From the NCBI RefSeq assembly GCF_029894125.1, contig NZ_JARXYZ010000025.1, positions 1 through 64,000 of the forward strand: 64,000 nucleotides of DNA. The letters run 5' to 3'. The stretch comes from Kitasatospora sp. MAA19. Lineage in GTDB: Bacteria; Actinomycetota; Actinomycetes; Streptomycetales; Streptomycetaceae. Numbering within the stretch: the stretch's first letter is position 1; every line of letters begins with the position of its first letter. Positions 1-9,066 of this stretch are shown here, piece after piece. Made by a program: the position numbers and the translations under genes. The notes under the pieces were generated by a model. That model searched no databases. It had not been told where the DNA came from and saw only the letters and a program-made list of their open reading frames with translations.

Positions 1-145
1 GACTCGCACCGGCTGGCTGCCTTGAGCTTGACGCCCGGTTACATCCGAACCTCCTCTCACCTGCTCGAATGCCCGAGCTGCTGGACGTACGTTTGTTCTT
101 TAACCTCAGGCTGACAGCCCCCTGGTGATCGGCTAGGGTCCGGCC
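1..145. other. Left window edge, no gene seen
   Basis: No open frame with coding character is visible before the first gene, and no RNA gene or clear promoter was recognised. It is probably the upstream region of the gene starting at 146. Confidence 0.4.
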
Positions 146-607
146 GTGGCGATCCCAGACCTCATACCGATTCAACACGAGCCGGACTTCCGCACCGAGA
201 CGATCGGCCGCTTCGACGGCGGCCTGTTCTTCGCCTGGATCACTGGCGGATTCCCACCCGGCTACAAGCACGGTCCCGACTGGGGTGATCACAAGCGCTG
301 GTATGCCATCCTTCACCGCTTCGATCACAGCGGAAACTACGTCGACTCCGACATCTGGTGCCCGGGTCCCGGACCTGGCCATGGAGTGGATGAGCGGCTG
401 GCTGAATGGCTGGATGCTCTGCCTGGCCGCGAGTACTGCGACATCGCCATCCGCCCCTTCCAACTCACGGTCGACGGGATCCTCTTCGGTTTGGTCCCTG
501 AATGCCACGGTGAGTATCCCGACGGCGAGGAAGAAGACGACTGGGCCGAGTTCTACCCAGGTGGTTTGGGGTTCAGCCCGCCATGGGACGGTCTCTACGA
601 CACCTGA
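146..607 (+). CDS. Hypothetical protein, 153 aa
   Basis: A GTG start opens a 153-residue acidic, soluble protein rich in Trp, Tyr, Pro and Gly, with a Glu/Asp-rich stretch near residues 127-135 (EEEDD). There is no signal peptide or membrane segment. I do not recognise a domain or catalytic motif. No strong ribosome binding site precedes the start, so translation may be leaderless or the start could be misplaced. The gene stands alone, about 215 bp before a RibD-like reductase on the same strand. Composition fits the surrounding genes, so I take it as real but assign no function. Confidence 0.6.
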   Translation: MAIPDLIPIQHEPDFRTETIGRFDGGLFFAWITGGFPPGYKHGPDWGDHKRWYAILHRFDHSGNYVDSDIWCPGPGPGHGVDERLAEWLDALPGREYCDIAIRPFQLTVDGILFGLVPECHGEYPDGEEEDDWAEFYPGGLGFSPPWDGLYDT

Positions 608-821
608 GCCCTGGGAGTGGCCAGGCTTTGGCTGACCACGGGGTTTTTTCCGTTCTCTGGACAACGGAACGGCCTTGGGGCGTCGGCACCAGCCGCGTCC
701 CGTTCCGGTGTCGCGGCTTGCCGGCCAGCTCCATTCAAGGTCCGCCCAGTACTGGGCGGCACGGTGATCACCATGAAGTGTGATGACCAGAGCCCTGTTG
801 TCCCGAGAGAACGGACCGCCG

Positions 822-1505
822 ATGGCCTCCCGCCCCTTCGTCCTGTTGAGCGTCGCGACCTCCGTCGACGGTCACATCGACGACGCCTCCCCCGAGCGTC
901 TGCTGCTGTCCAACGCGGAGGATTTCGACCGCGTCGACCAGGTCCGCGCCGAATCCGACGCCATCCTCATCGGCGGAAACACCCTGCGCAGCGACAATCC
1001 CCGTCTGCTGGTCAACAGCGACAAGCGCCGCGCCGACCGGACCGCGGCCGGCAAGCCCGAGTACCCGCTCAAGGTCACCATCTCCGCCAGCGGCGACCTG
1101 GGCCGGGACCTCAAGTTCTGGCACTTCGGCGACAAGAAGGTCGTCTACACCACCGACGCTGCCGCGCCGAAGCTCCGGGAGACGCTCGACGGCCTTACCG
1201 ACGTCGTGAGCACCGGCCCCACCGTCGACTTCGGCGCGGTGCTCGACGATCTCGCTACCCGCGGGGTCGAGCGCCTCATGGTCGAAGGCGGCGGGCAGAT
1301 CCACACCCAGTTCCTCTCCCAGGGGCTGGCCGACGAGATCCACCTCGCCATCGCCCCGCTGCTCGTCGGCGACGCCGCCGCACCACGCTTCCTCCACCCG
1401 GCGGACTACCCCGGTGGAAGCAGCCGACGGATGGGACTTCTGGAAGCCCGGACGATCGGCGACGTCGTGCTGCTGCGGTACGCCCCCAAGCCTGCGTCCA
1501 ACTGA
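822..1505 (+). CDS. RibD C-terminal/dihydrofolate-reductase-fold reductase
   Basis: A protein of 227 aa with the RibD C-terminal fold, used by diaminohydroxyphosphoribosylamino-pyrimidine reductases and many stand-alone NAD(P)H reductases. Visible marks are the N-terminal LLSVATSVDGHID strand, an IGGNTLRSDNP loop, and the NADPH-binding VEGGGQIHTQFL segment followed by IAPLLVG. No deaminase domain is present, so this is not a full RibD, and no riboflavin genes are adjacent. An upstream ATG at 780 is in frame, but the ATG at 822 starts exactly at the conserved MASRPFVLLSVA segment and has a purine-rich GAGAGAACGG upstream. Soluble, cytoplasmic, substrate unknown. Confidence 0.85.
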   Translation: MASRPFVLLSVATSVDGHIDDASPERLLLSNAEDFDRVDQVRAESDAILIGGNTLRSDNPRLLVNSDKRRADRTAAGKPEYPLKVTISASGDLGRDLKFWHFGDKKVVYTTDAAAPKLRETLDGLTDVVSTGPTVDFGAVLDDLATRGVERLMVEGGGQIHTQFLSQGLADEIHLAIAPLLVGDAAAPRFLHPADYPGGSSRRMGLLEARTIGDVVLLRYAPKPASN

Positions 1506-1548
1506 TCTTCGGGTTCGTCACGCCGGTCGTTGAGCCCCCCGTGCGGGC

Positions 1549-1605
1549 GAGCCACCGCTGTTGGCTTCGAAGGGTTCCTCGGCCCACGGCCGGGTACGGT
1601 GGCTC
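1549..1605. terminator. Inverted repeat after the RibD-like gene
   Basis: A 9-bp perfect inverted repeat, GAGCCACCG at 1549-1557 and CGGTGGCTC at 1597-1605, encloses a GC-rich loop of 39 nt with no T tract. It lies between the stop at 1505 and the next start at 1665 and could end transcription. The long loop keeps confidence low. Confidence 0.3.
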
Positions 1606-1664
1606 TCCAGGCGGCGGATAGCCTACGAGCAGCCAGCAGCGCATGCTGAGAGGACCGCGACTGT

Positions 1665-3452
1665 ATGACCGACGTCATCGGGCTCCCGCCCGAGTGGGTG
1701 GCCCGGAAGGTGGTGGCGTACGACGAGCTCCGGTCGGCGTCGGGCTCACTGTGGTGGCTGCAGTCGGATCCCGATCACGGCGGATGCCGCCGGGTCATGC
1801 GCGCCGACCGGTCGGGCACAGCCGTCGCGGTGACGCCCCCCGACCTCTCAGTCGGAGGTCAGCTCCACGCCTACGGTGGCGGCGCCTTCGCAGTGACATC
1901 GGAGGGAGTGTGGTTCGTCGGTGACGACGGTTCCCTCCTCCGGCACGCGGCTGGCCGCGTGCCGGAGCGGATCGACTCTGTCGTCGGGTCCACGCAGTAC
2001 GGAGACCTCGCTCCGGCACCGGGCGGCGGTCTGCTCGCGATTCGCGGGGACGACACCGTGGACGAGATCATCGCCGTGTCCCGGGCCGGGCACCCCCGGG
2101 TCTTGGTTCGCTCCCGCGGGTTCCTCGGCTCTCCTCGGCTGGCGGCAGGAACCCTGGCGTACGTGGAGTGGCAGCGCGACCAGATGCCGTGGGACAGCAC
2201 TCGCCTCGTGCTGGCCGACGTTCGATCGGACACCGTCGGGCCAACGCGCGTTGTGGCGGGCGGCTCCGGGGAGTCGGTGGTGCAGCCGTCGTGGGGACCG
2301 GACGGCCTGTTGTACTTCGTGTCGGACCGGACAGGGTGGTGGAACCTGTACCGGCTGCGCGATGCCGTGGTGGAGGCAGTCGCGCTGATCGAGGCGGACT
2401 GCGCACCGGCGCCCTGGGAAGGCGGCTACCAGTCGTACGGTTTCACCGGAGACGGCACCGTCGTGCTGACGGTGATGGACGGGCTTGCCACCGAGCTGCT
2501 CGCCGTCGACTCCGAGGGTCGTCGGCGGCGGCTCGGTTCGAATCTCACGTCCGTGAAGCCGTACGTCACCGTCGACGGCAGCCTCCTGGCCGTGGTCGGC
2601 TCCACGGCCAGCAGCCCACCGGCCATCTGGTCGGTCGACCTGGCAGCACAGACGGACGCCCATGCCCTCCCGATGGGTAAGGCTTCCGAGGTCCCTGTGC
2701 CCTGGAAGCCGGTTCCCCCCGCGGTTGAGACCATCGCGGGTCCGGGTGGGCCGGTGCGCTTCCTGCTGCACCTGCGACCCGGGGACACGCGACCGAGGCC
2801 TCTCCTCATCCGGGCCCATCCCGGTCCGACGGACGACGTCCCCCTACGGCTGGACTGGGTCACTCAGTATTTCGTCAGCCACGGCTTCATCGTCGCCGAA
2901 GTTCTCTACCGAGGCAGCACGGGTCAGGGACGCGTCTTCCGACAGTCGCTGCACGGCCACTGGGGCGCCTACGACGTCGACGACTGCGCAGCCGTCGCAG
3001 AGCATCTCCTGACGATCGGCCAGGCGACTCCTGGAGCGGTGTTCGTCAGCGGGGCGAGCGCGGGCGGGTACACGGCGCTCCAGGCGGCATGCCGTCCGGG
3101 ACCGTTCACTGCCGCGACAGCCATCTCGGCGATCATCGACCCCGCGCGGTGGGAGCTGTCTGTTCCGGCGTTCCAGCGTCCGCACGCAGCTGTGCTGCGA
3201 GGCCCGGCCAGCGCGGTGAAGCCCGAGCGAGTCCGCTGCCCCGTGCTGGTGATCCACGGCTCCGCCGACACGATCACGTCTGCGGAGGAGGCCATGCACT
3301 TCGCCGAGGAGCTGGCCGGCCGAGGCGGTGACCATAGCAGCCTGCTGTTAGAGGGCGGCGACCACTACCTGTCGGCGCCCTTGGCACGGGAGCAGGCGCT
3401 CCGCGCCGAACTCGACTTCTACCGGCGCATCATGAGCCGCCTGCCAGCATGA
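1665..3452 (+). CDS. S9 family (prolyl oligopeptidase-type) peptidase
   Basis: A 595-aa serine hydrolase of the S9 acylaminoacyl peptidase/dipeptidyl peptidase group. The N-terminal half (about 1-330) has the repeated Trp/Asp-rich strands of a beta-propeller that filters peptide substrates. The C-terminal half is an alpha/beta hydrolase with nucleophile Ser465 in GASAGG, Asp535 in HGSADT and His567 in GGDHY. No signal peptide is seen, so it is probably cytoplasmic and acts on short peptides. It is convergent with, and overlaps by 23 bp, the regulator gene on the other strand. ATG at 1665 suits the family length. Confidence 0.9.
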   Translation: MTDVIGLPPEWVARKVVAYDELRSASGSLWWLQSDPDHGGCRRVMRADRSGTAVAVTPPDLSVGGQLHAYGGGAFAVTSEGVWFVGDDGSLLRHAAGRVPERIDSVVGSTQYGDLAPAPGGGLLAIRGDDTVDEIIAVSRAGHPRVLVRSRGFLGSPRLAAGTLAYVEWQRDQMPWDSTRLVLADVRSDTVGPTRVVAGGSGESVVQPSWGPDGLLYFVSDRTGWWNLYRLRDAVVEAVALIEADCAPAPWEGGYQSYGFTGDGTVVLTVMDGLATELLAVDSEGRRRRLGSNLTSVKPYVTVDGSLLAVVGSTASSPPAIWSVDLAAQTDAHALPMGKASEVPVPWKPVPPAVETIAGPGGPVRFLLHLRPGDTRPRPLLIRAHPGPTDDVPLRLDWVTQYFVSHGFIVAEVLYRGSTGQGRVFRQSLHGHWGAYDVDDCAAVAEHLLTIGQATPGAVFVSGASAGGYTALQAACRPGPFTAATAISAIIDPARWELSVPAFQRPHAAVLRGPASAVKPERVRCPVLVIHGSADTITSAEEAMHFAEELAGRGGDHSSLLLEGGDHYLSAPLAREQALRAELDFYRRIMSRLPA

Positions 3453-4788
3453 CCGCCAGCCTGTCGGCGTCCGGCAGCACGGCCCGGGCGAACTCGCGCA
3501 GTTCCCGGACCGCGACGTAGTCGGCGTGTGTCTGCAGGTCGGCCAGGATGCCGGCCACCCGCTCGATACACCGTCCTGATCCTGTCCGGGCGGCGTAGAC
3601 GACGGCATCGCGGCCGACCGCGCATGCCTGGTCGACGTCCCCGCTGCGCAGCCAGGTCGCGGCGAGCAGAGCCGCGTCGATCGCGCGCCGACGGACTTTG
3701 TCCTTGCCGACGCCCCCGAGCGCGTCGGCGAGCTGGATCCTGGCGTCCGGCGCACGGCCGAGGTCGTGGAGGCAGTGCGCGGCCTCGTCCGCGAGGTAGG
3801 CGTGGGTGAAGTAGCGGATCCAGGTGGGTTCGTCTTCCACGCTGGCTGCGTCGAGGAGCTTCTCCGCTTCGAGGATCAACTGGGTCGCCTCGCCTTCCCT
3901 GAGCATTCTGGCGTTCGCCCGGGCGACGACGGCGGTGATGGCCGCCCGTGTGGCCGGGCTCGCGGCGGTACCGGCTGCGGCGCGGGCGGAAGAGGCCCAC
4001 CGCAGGGCGGTCTCCGGGTTCCCACGGTGCAGGGCGAGGTGCCCGAGGTTCACTGCCACGAGGTAGGCACCGTACGCCCGATCGCCAGTTGCCGTCGTCA
4101 GGGCCAAGGCGCGCTGGTAGTACTCCTGGGCCCGGTCGGGGTTGCCGATGTCGACGGCCTGGTACCCGGCAAGCTCGCAGAACCCGACCGTGAGCTGGGC
4201 ACGTTGAAGCGCGACCTGTTCATCGACGGCAGGCCGGCGCAGAAGGCCTTCGAGTTCGGTGTCGATGTAGGAGCTGACCTGCCGCCAGTGCTGACGGGCC
4301 CCGTGCGTGTGGTCGAGCTGGCGGAACATGCCGAGCATACCCTCCGCGACAACGACATCTTCATCCGTCACCCACAGCGACAGAGCGGGAGCTGAAGTCT
4401 TCGAGTTGACGGATGCCCAGTCGCCGATCAGGGCGTCTACCGTGGCGAGCCGCGGTCCAACATCGCCCACGTTGGACGTGGCTCCTTGCCCGCTGATACC
4501 TGGTCCTGGCAGCGAAAGCGCATCCGCCGCGAACTCGCCCCTCCCTGCCTCTACTTCCGATCGGGGAGCGCAATCAGCATCCGGGTTTCCGAAGACGGCG
4601 GAGCGCAACTCGTCCTGGGAGACCTCCAGCAGTCTGGCGAGCTTCGGCATCTGCCACGGGCGCGGCGTCGCCTTGCCATTCTCCCACCGGTGGATTGTCG
4701 TCCGGTCCACATCCATCGCCGTCGCCAGCTGTTCCTGGGTGTAGCCGGCAGCCCTGCGCAACACGGCGAGCCGTCCCCATCGCGTCAT
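3430..4788 (-). CDS. XRE-type transcriptional regulator with TPR-like region
   Basis: A 452-aa regulator. Residues about 7-60 form an XRE helix-turn-helix, with YTQEQLATAMDVDRTTIHRWE as the recognition region. The long remainder is alanine-rich alpha-helical sequence resembling the TPR arrays common in Streptomyces regulators of this kind, with no membrane segment. It is transcribed away from the gene at 5034, so the 245-bp intergenic region may hold its operator. Its 3' end overlaps the S9 peptidase gene tail-to-tail. Its target is unknown; autoregulation and control of the divergent gene are the simplest inference. Confidence 0.85.
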   Translation of the reverse strand: MTRWGRLAVLRRAAGYTQEQLATAMDVDRTTIHRWENGKATPRPWQMPKLARLLEVSQDELRSAVFGNPDADCAPRSEVEAGRGEFAADALSLPGPGISGQGATSNVGDVGPRLATVDALIGDWASVNSKTSAPALSLWVTDEDVVVAEGMLGMFRQLDHTHGARQHWRQVSSYIDTELEGLLRRPAVDEQVALQRAQLTVGFCELAGYQAVDIGNPDRAQEYYQRALALTTATGDRAYGAYLVAVNLGHLALHRGNPETALRWASSARAAAGTAASPATRAAITAVVARANARMLREGEATQLILEAEKLLDAASVEDEPTWIRYFTHAYLADEAAHCLHDLGRAPDARIQLADALGGVGKDKVRRRAIDAALLAATWLRSGDVDQACAVGRDAVVYAARTGSGRCIERVAGILADLQTHADYVAVRELREFARAVLPDADRLAVMLAGGS

Positions 4789-5033
4789 TACGCCCCCAGA
4801 GAATTTGGCTCGCTGACTTCGCAGGTCATGGGCAGATTTTCAACATCAACGCCACACGATGCAACAAGTCTGCACTGTCACACGGGCTTTGGCTGGTGGT
4901 TCCGTATGACCCGCCCAAGTTCGGCAGCGGCGGTCGGACCCGCCCATCGCACAGGCTCGGGCCCTCGGACTTGCCCAGCCCTCCCGCCCGTGTTTCCGGC
5001 GCGATAGGCATCACCTCAGAAAGGACCCCGGCC
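4789..5033. promoter_or_regulatory. Divergent promoter region
   Basis: This 245-bp gap separates the minus-strand XRE regulator from the plus-strand gene at 5034. It must hold the promoters of both. The part near 4830-4900 is noticeably richer in A+T than its surroundings. I could not identify a definite -35/-10 pair or palindromic operator. Confidence 0.35.
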
Positions 5034-6014
5034 GTGAACACAGCTTTCACCCTTGATCCAGGTCGGTTCGTCCAGCACCCTGCCGGCCACGACGGCGAGC
5101 TTCGCGGGGCGGTGGAGGAGCTGCAGCGCGGCCGGTGGATGGCAGCCCGCGCCCTGTTGGCCGCCACGTGGGGCAACTGGCCGGCGTGGACCTCCCGCAC
5201 CCAGATCCTCGCCTCGGTTGCCGCGCACACCGACGTCCTGGACCACTGGGCGGCGGCGGACCCGGCGAACACCGGCTTGGTGACTCTGCGGGCGCGGGTT
5301 GCCGTGGAGCAGGCCCTCATGACCCGGTCTCAGCCAGCGGACCCGCGAAGGGTCGCGTTGCTGGAGCAGGCGGCTAGGGAGATGTGCTGGTGGGCCGCCT
5401 CCACTCTCGCCGACGACCCGGTGCCGTGGATCGGCCTCCTCACGCTGGCTTCGCTCGACCCGACACAGATCCGTCCCGAGCACCGGGTTCCGGGGCCCGA
5501 CCAGATGATCCCGCCGGGTCCGTGGGGCCTGTTCGACCAGGTCCGTCGGGCGGATCCGTGGAACCGGGAGGCGTTCCACCGCGTGCTCAGGGTCTGGCTC
5601 GCACGGGGTGAGAGCGGCGCCGCGACCAACTTCCTGGCGACCTACCTGACCGGCGCGCCGGAAGGCTCGCCTCTTCACGCCCTTCCGCTGTACCTGCATG
5701 TCGATCGCTACCGCCGGGCGGAGCGCAAGGACGCGGTCCTCCTGCAATGGACGGGGGACGACGTCGTCCGCTCCACGGTCCTCCAGGCCTACGAGAACTG
5801 GCGGGCGGCGCCCGGCGAGCAGGGCCGGTGGCCGGTGACGGACGAACACCACCTCGCCCACGCTCTCTGGGCCACCCGCCATCCCCGGCAGGCCGCCCAG
5901 GTGTTCGCGGCCCTGACGCCGTTCGTGTCCTCCCAGCCCTGGGTGAGCCTGGCGCCCCGGCCGAACGACGCCCTGCGACAGGCCATGGCCCAGTCGTTCG
6001 CCGCCACCCGTTGA
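5034..6014 (+). CDS. Hypothetical alpha-helical protein, 326 aa
   Basis: The frame is open upstream, but GTG at 5034 is preserved with GAAAGGA about 10 nt upstream and begins the sequence-like part of the protein. The product is soluble, rich in Trp, Ala and Arg, and looks like a helical repeat (TPR-like) protein: several stretches of the type REMCWWAASTLADD and AHALWATRHPRQAAQVFAAL are spaced along it. There is no catalytic motif I recognise. It is divergent from the XRE/TPR regulator and 66 bp upstream of an amino-acid permease, so it may lead the permease operon. Function unknown. Confidence 0.65.
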   Translation: MNTAFTLDPGRFVQHPAGHDGELRGAVEELQRGRWMAARALLAATWGNWPAWTSRTQILASVAAHTDVLDHWAAADPANTGLVTLRARVAVEQALMTRSQPADPRRVALLEQAAREMCWWAASTLADDPVPWIGLLTLASLDPTQIRPEHRVPGPDQMIPPGPWGLFDQVRRADPWNREAFHRVLRVWLARGESGAATNFLATYLTGAPEGSPLHALPLYLHVDRYRRAERKDAVLLQWTGDDVVRSTVLQAYENWRAAPGEQGRWPVTDEHHLAHALWATRHPRQAAQVFAALTPFVSSQPWVSLAPRPNDALRQAMAQSFAATR

Positions 6015-6080
6015 CCTCCTCCGCCCTGCTGGCCGGCCGGGCACTCCCAACACCATCGACTCTCCTACGGAGGTCCCCCC

Positions 6081-7577
6081 ATGTCATGGTCCCACCGATC
6101 CGCCCCCGCCCGCGAGGACGACGACCATCTTCGGTCGCTGGGCTACGAACCCGAACTGGTCCGCCGGATGGGCGGATTCGGGAACTTCGCCGTCAGCTTC
6201 TCGGTCATCTCGGTGCTCAGCGGCTGCATGACGCTGTTCGGGTTCGGGCTGGTGACCGGCGGTCCGGCCGTGATGATGTGGGGCTGGGTTGGCGTCGGCC
6301 TGGCCGTGCTGCTGGTGGGCCTCTCGCTGGCCGAGGTCACCAGCGCCTACCCCACGTCCGGCGGCCTTTACTTCATGTCCCAGCGCCTCGGCGGCCCGCG
6401 CTGGGGCTGGGTGACCGGCTGGCTCAACCTGCTGGGGTTGCTGGGCGGGATAGCGGGCATCGACTACGGCGCCGCCTCGTTCATCGCCGCGTTTGCCGGG
6501 CTCCAGTGGGGCGTCGTGCCGACCCCGGGCCTGATCCTCACGATCTTCGCCGGGGTCCTGGTGCTGCACGCCCTGCTGAACGTGGTCGGTGTCCGGGTGG
6601 TGGGCCTGCTCAACGGCGTCTCGGTGTGGTGGCACCTGCTGGGTGTGGCGGTGATCGTCGGCGTGCTCGCAATCGTCCCCTCCCACCACCAGGACGCCAG
6701 CTTCGTGTTCGGGCACTTCGTCAACCAGACCGGCTGGTCGAACCCGGTCTACGTGAGCGCCATCGGGCTGCTGTTGGCCGGCTACACGTTCTGCGGCTAC
6801 GACGCGAGCGCGCACCTTTCGGAGGAGACGAAGGAGGCGAGCCTGGCCGCTCCGCGCGGCATCGTGCGGTCGATCTGGGTCTCGTTGCTGGCTGGGTTCG
6901 TGCTGCTGGCCGGCCTGCTGTTCGCGGTGCAGGACTACTCCGGCACGGCGGGTGCGGCGGTGCCGCCGGCGCAGATCTTCCTGGACGCGGTCGGGACGAC
7001 CGGCGCGAAGCTGCTGCTGCTGGTCGTGATCGGCGCGCAGTTGTTCTGCGGGTCGGCCGAGACCACGGCCGCGAGCAGGATGGTCTACGCGTTCTCCCGG
7101 GACAACGCGTTGCCCGGCTCGGCGACGTGGCGCCGCGTGTCTCCCGACGGGGTGCCGGTGGCAGCGGTGTGGCTCGCGGTGTCGGTGGCGTTCGTGCTGG
7201 CGGTGCCGTCGTTGTGGTCGCCGGTCGCGTACGGGGCGGTGACCGCAGTGAACGTGATCGGGATGACACCCAGTTACATCATCCCCGTGTACCTGCGGTT
7301 GCGGCAGCGGGACCGGTTCGTCCCGGGCCCGTGGAGCCTGGGGCGGTGGAGCCGCCCGGTCGGGATCGCCGCCGTGGCGTGGGTGGTGGTGCTGACGGTG
7401 CTGGTGTGCCTGCCGCAGCGCTACCCGGTGACCGTCGAGACGTTCAACTACGCGCCCGTCACGCTGCTGGTCGTCCTCGCCCTGGCGGGAGCGTGGTGGC
7501 GGATGGCCGGCTCGAAATTCTCCGTGCCGGTCGTCGAGGACCCGCACCTGGCCCGGATCGAGGAGCAGATCGTATGA
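6081..7577 (+). CDS. APC-family amino acid permease
   Basis: A 498-aa integral membrane protein with about 12 hydrophobic segments and the N-terminal signature of the amino acid/polyamine/organocation superfamily: RRMGGFGNFAVSFSVISVLSG followed by the first helix pair. A charged C-terminal tail ends EEQIV. It most resembles GABA/choline-type permeases of actinomycetes. Its TGA overlaps the ATG of the glutamine-synthetase-like gene (ATGA), showing translational coupling. The pair suggests uptake of an amino acid or amine that is then gamma-glutamylated. The start has GGAGG 12 nt upstream. Confidence 0.9.
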   Translation: MSWSHRSAPAREDDDHLRSLGYEPELVRRMGGFGNFAVSFSVISVLSGCMTLFGFGLVTGGPAVMMWGWVGVGLAVLLVGLSLAEVTSAYPTSGGLYFMSQRLGGPRWGWVTGWLNLLGLLGGIAGIDYGAASFIAAFAGLQWGVVPTPGLILTIFAGVLVLHALLNVVGVRVVGLLNGVSVWWHLLGVAVIVGVLAIVPSHHQDASFVFGHFVNQTGWSNPVYVSAIGLLLAGYTFCGYDASAHLSEETKEASLAAPRGIVRSIWVSLLAGFVLLAGLLFAVQDYSGTAGAAVPPAQIFLDAVGTTGAKLLLLVVIGAQLFCGSAETTAASRMVYAFSRDNALPGSATWRRVSPDGVPVAAVWLAVSVAFVLAVPSLWSPVAYGAVTAVNVIGMTPSYIIPVYLRLRQRDRFVPGPWSLGRWSRPVGIAAVAWVVVLTVLVCLPQRYPVTVETFNYAPVTLLVVLALAGAWWRMAGSKFSVPVVEDPHLARIEEQIV

Positions 7578-8977
7578 GGCCCACGATGCCCACCGCCCGT
7601 CCCCCGGCGGACCAGTCCACCCACCCCGTCGGGCCGGTCGGCCAGCTGCCGGAGCTGGTGGAGGCCTTCGGCCTCGACACCGTGGTGCTGGCGGCCGTCG
7701 ACGTGCAGGGACGACTCAAGGGCAAGGAGTTCGACGCCGGGGTGCTGCTGGCGCGCCTCGCGTCGGGCCGTCTCGCCCCGGAGATGTGCGGGTACGTGAT
7801 CGGCACAGACCTGGGCATGACGCCCCCGGCCACCGGCGAGTTCTCGTGGGAGTCCGGCTTCGGCGACGTCGCGCTGCTGCCCGACCTCGACCGCGCCCGC
7901 GTGATCCCGTGGGAGCCGGGCACCGCCATCGTGTTCGCCCGCCCCGTCGACGGAGACCGGCCGCACCCGCTGGCCCCGGCCACCATCCTGGACAAGCAGC
8001 TCGCCCTGCTCCAGAACCTTGGCTACGAAGTGCGGGTCGGGATCGAGACCGAGTTCGTCGTCTACCAGGGCACGGGCACCGACTTGACCGCGGCCGACTG
8101 GCGGGGGCTGCGCCCGGTGACGTGGGACAACCGCGACTACGCCCTCGACCGGCCGGTGACGGCGGCCGGCTTCTCGCGGTCGCTGCGGCAGGCCCTGGCC
8201 GAGGCCGGACTGCCCGTCGAGGCGGTCAAGTTGGAGAGCGCCCCCGGTCAGATCGAGGTGACGTTCCCGTACGGTCCGGCCAGCGAGGCCTGCGAGCAGC
8301 ACGTGCTCTTCAAACACGCCACCAAGGTGGTGGCGGAGCAGCAGGGGTTGGCGGCGACGTTCATGGCGGCCCCGGCGGCCGGTGTTGGTTCCGGGATGCA
8401 CCTGCACCTGTCGCTCTGGTCCGCGGACGGCGAGGCTCTGCTGGTCTCCGCGGAGGACGAGCACGCCCTGTCGGTGCTGGGTGAGCGGGCCGTCGCCGGG
8501 CTGCTGGAGGTGCTGCCGCAGGTCGCGCCGATGTGGGCGCCGTACGTGAACAGCTACAAGCGCCTCGGGGGCGCGTTCGCGCCGTCCAAGCTCGTGTGGG
8601 GGCGCGACAACAGGTCCTGCGCGGTGCGGGTGGTCGGCCACGGACGCGGTCTCCACCTGGAGGTCCGCCTGCCCGGCGCGGACGCCAATCCCTACCTTGC
8701 CGTGGCCGCCGCCGTGGCCGGCGTCCGCCACGGCATCACCGGCGACCTCAAGCTCTGCGAGCCCGTCACCGGCAACGCCGACTGGGACGAGGACCTCCCG
8801 GTGGTGCCCCGCCACCCCTACTACGCCATCGACGTGTTCGAGACCAGCCGCGTCGCCTCCGAGCTGCTGGGCGAGCGCGTCGTCGCCCACCTGGCCTCGC
8901 TCGCCGACCTGGAGGTCGACCACCACGCCGCCCGCGTCACCGACGCGGAGCTGGCGCGCGGTTTCGCCCAGGCCTGA
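7574..8977 (+). CDS. Glutamine synthetase family ligase
   Basis: A 467-aa member of the glutamine synthetase superfamily (ATP + glutamate + amine to gamma-glutamyl amide). I see the N-terminal beta-grasp region, metal-binding IETEF near residues 157-161, the GSGMHLHLS segment near residue 275, the RDNRSCAVRV arginine loop, and the C-terminal NPYLAVAAAVAGVRHGI helix. It is close to GlnA-like/PuuA-type gamma-glutamyl ligases rather than the housekeeping enzyme: it sits after a permease and lacks a recognisable adenylylation loop. The frame is open far upstream, but the ATG overlapping the permease stop is the natural start. Possible substrates are amines or amino acids imported by the permease. 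Confidence 0.85.
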   Translation: MRPTMPTARPPADQSTHPVGPVGQLPELVEAFGLDTVVLAAVDVQGRLKGKEFDAGVLLARLASGRLAPEMCGYVIGTDLGMTPPATGEFSWESGFGDVALLPDLDRARVIPWEPGTAIVFARPVDGDRPHPLAPATILDKQLALLQNLGYEVRVGIETEFVVYQGTGTDLTAADWRGLRPVTWDNRDYALDRPVTAAGFSRSLRQALAEAGLPVEAVKLESAPGQIEVTFPYGPASEACEQHVLFKHATKVVAEQQGLAATFMAAPAAGVGSGMHLHLSLWSADGEALLVSAEDEHALSVLGERAVAGLLEVLPQVAPMWAPYVNSYKRLGGAFAPSKLVWGRDNRSCAVRVVGHGRGLHLEVRLPGADANPYLAVAAAVAGVRHGITGDLKLCEPVTGNADWDEDLPVVPRHPYYAIDVFETSRVASELLGERVVAHLASLADLEVDHHAARVTDAELARGFAQA

Positions 8978-9066
8978 GCCCCGGGCCGGTCGCGGCGCCA
9001 CACCCCCGGGCCCGCGACCGGCCCGGTTCCACCCCACCCCGTTCCTGACCATGCTGGAGGACTCTT

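Noticed and set aside
5747..7573. Long plus-strand open frame upstream of the glutamine-synthetase-like gene
   Set aside because: It is Arg/Gly/Pro-rich, unlike any family, and overlaps the well-supported permease; GC bias keeps this frame open.
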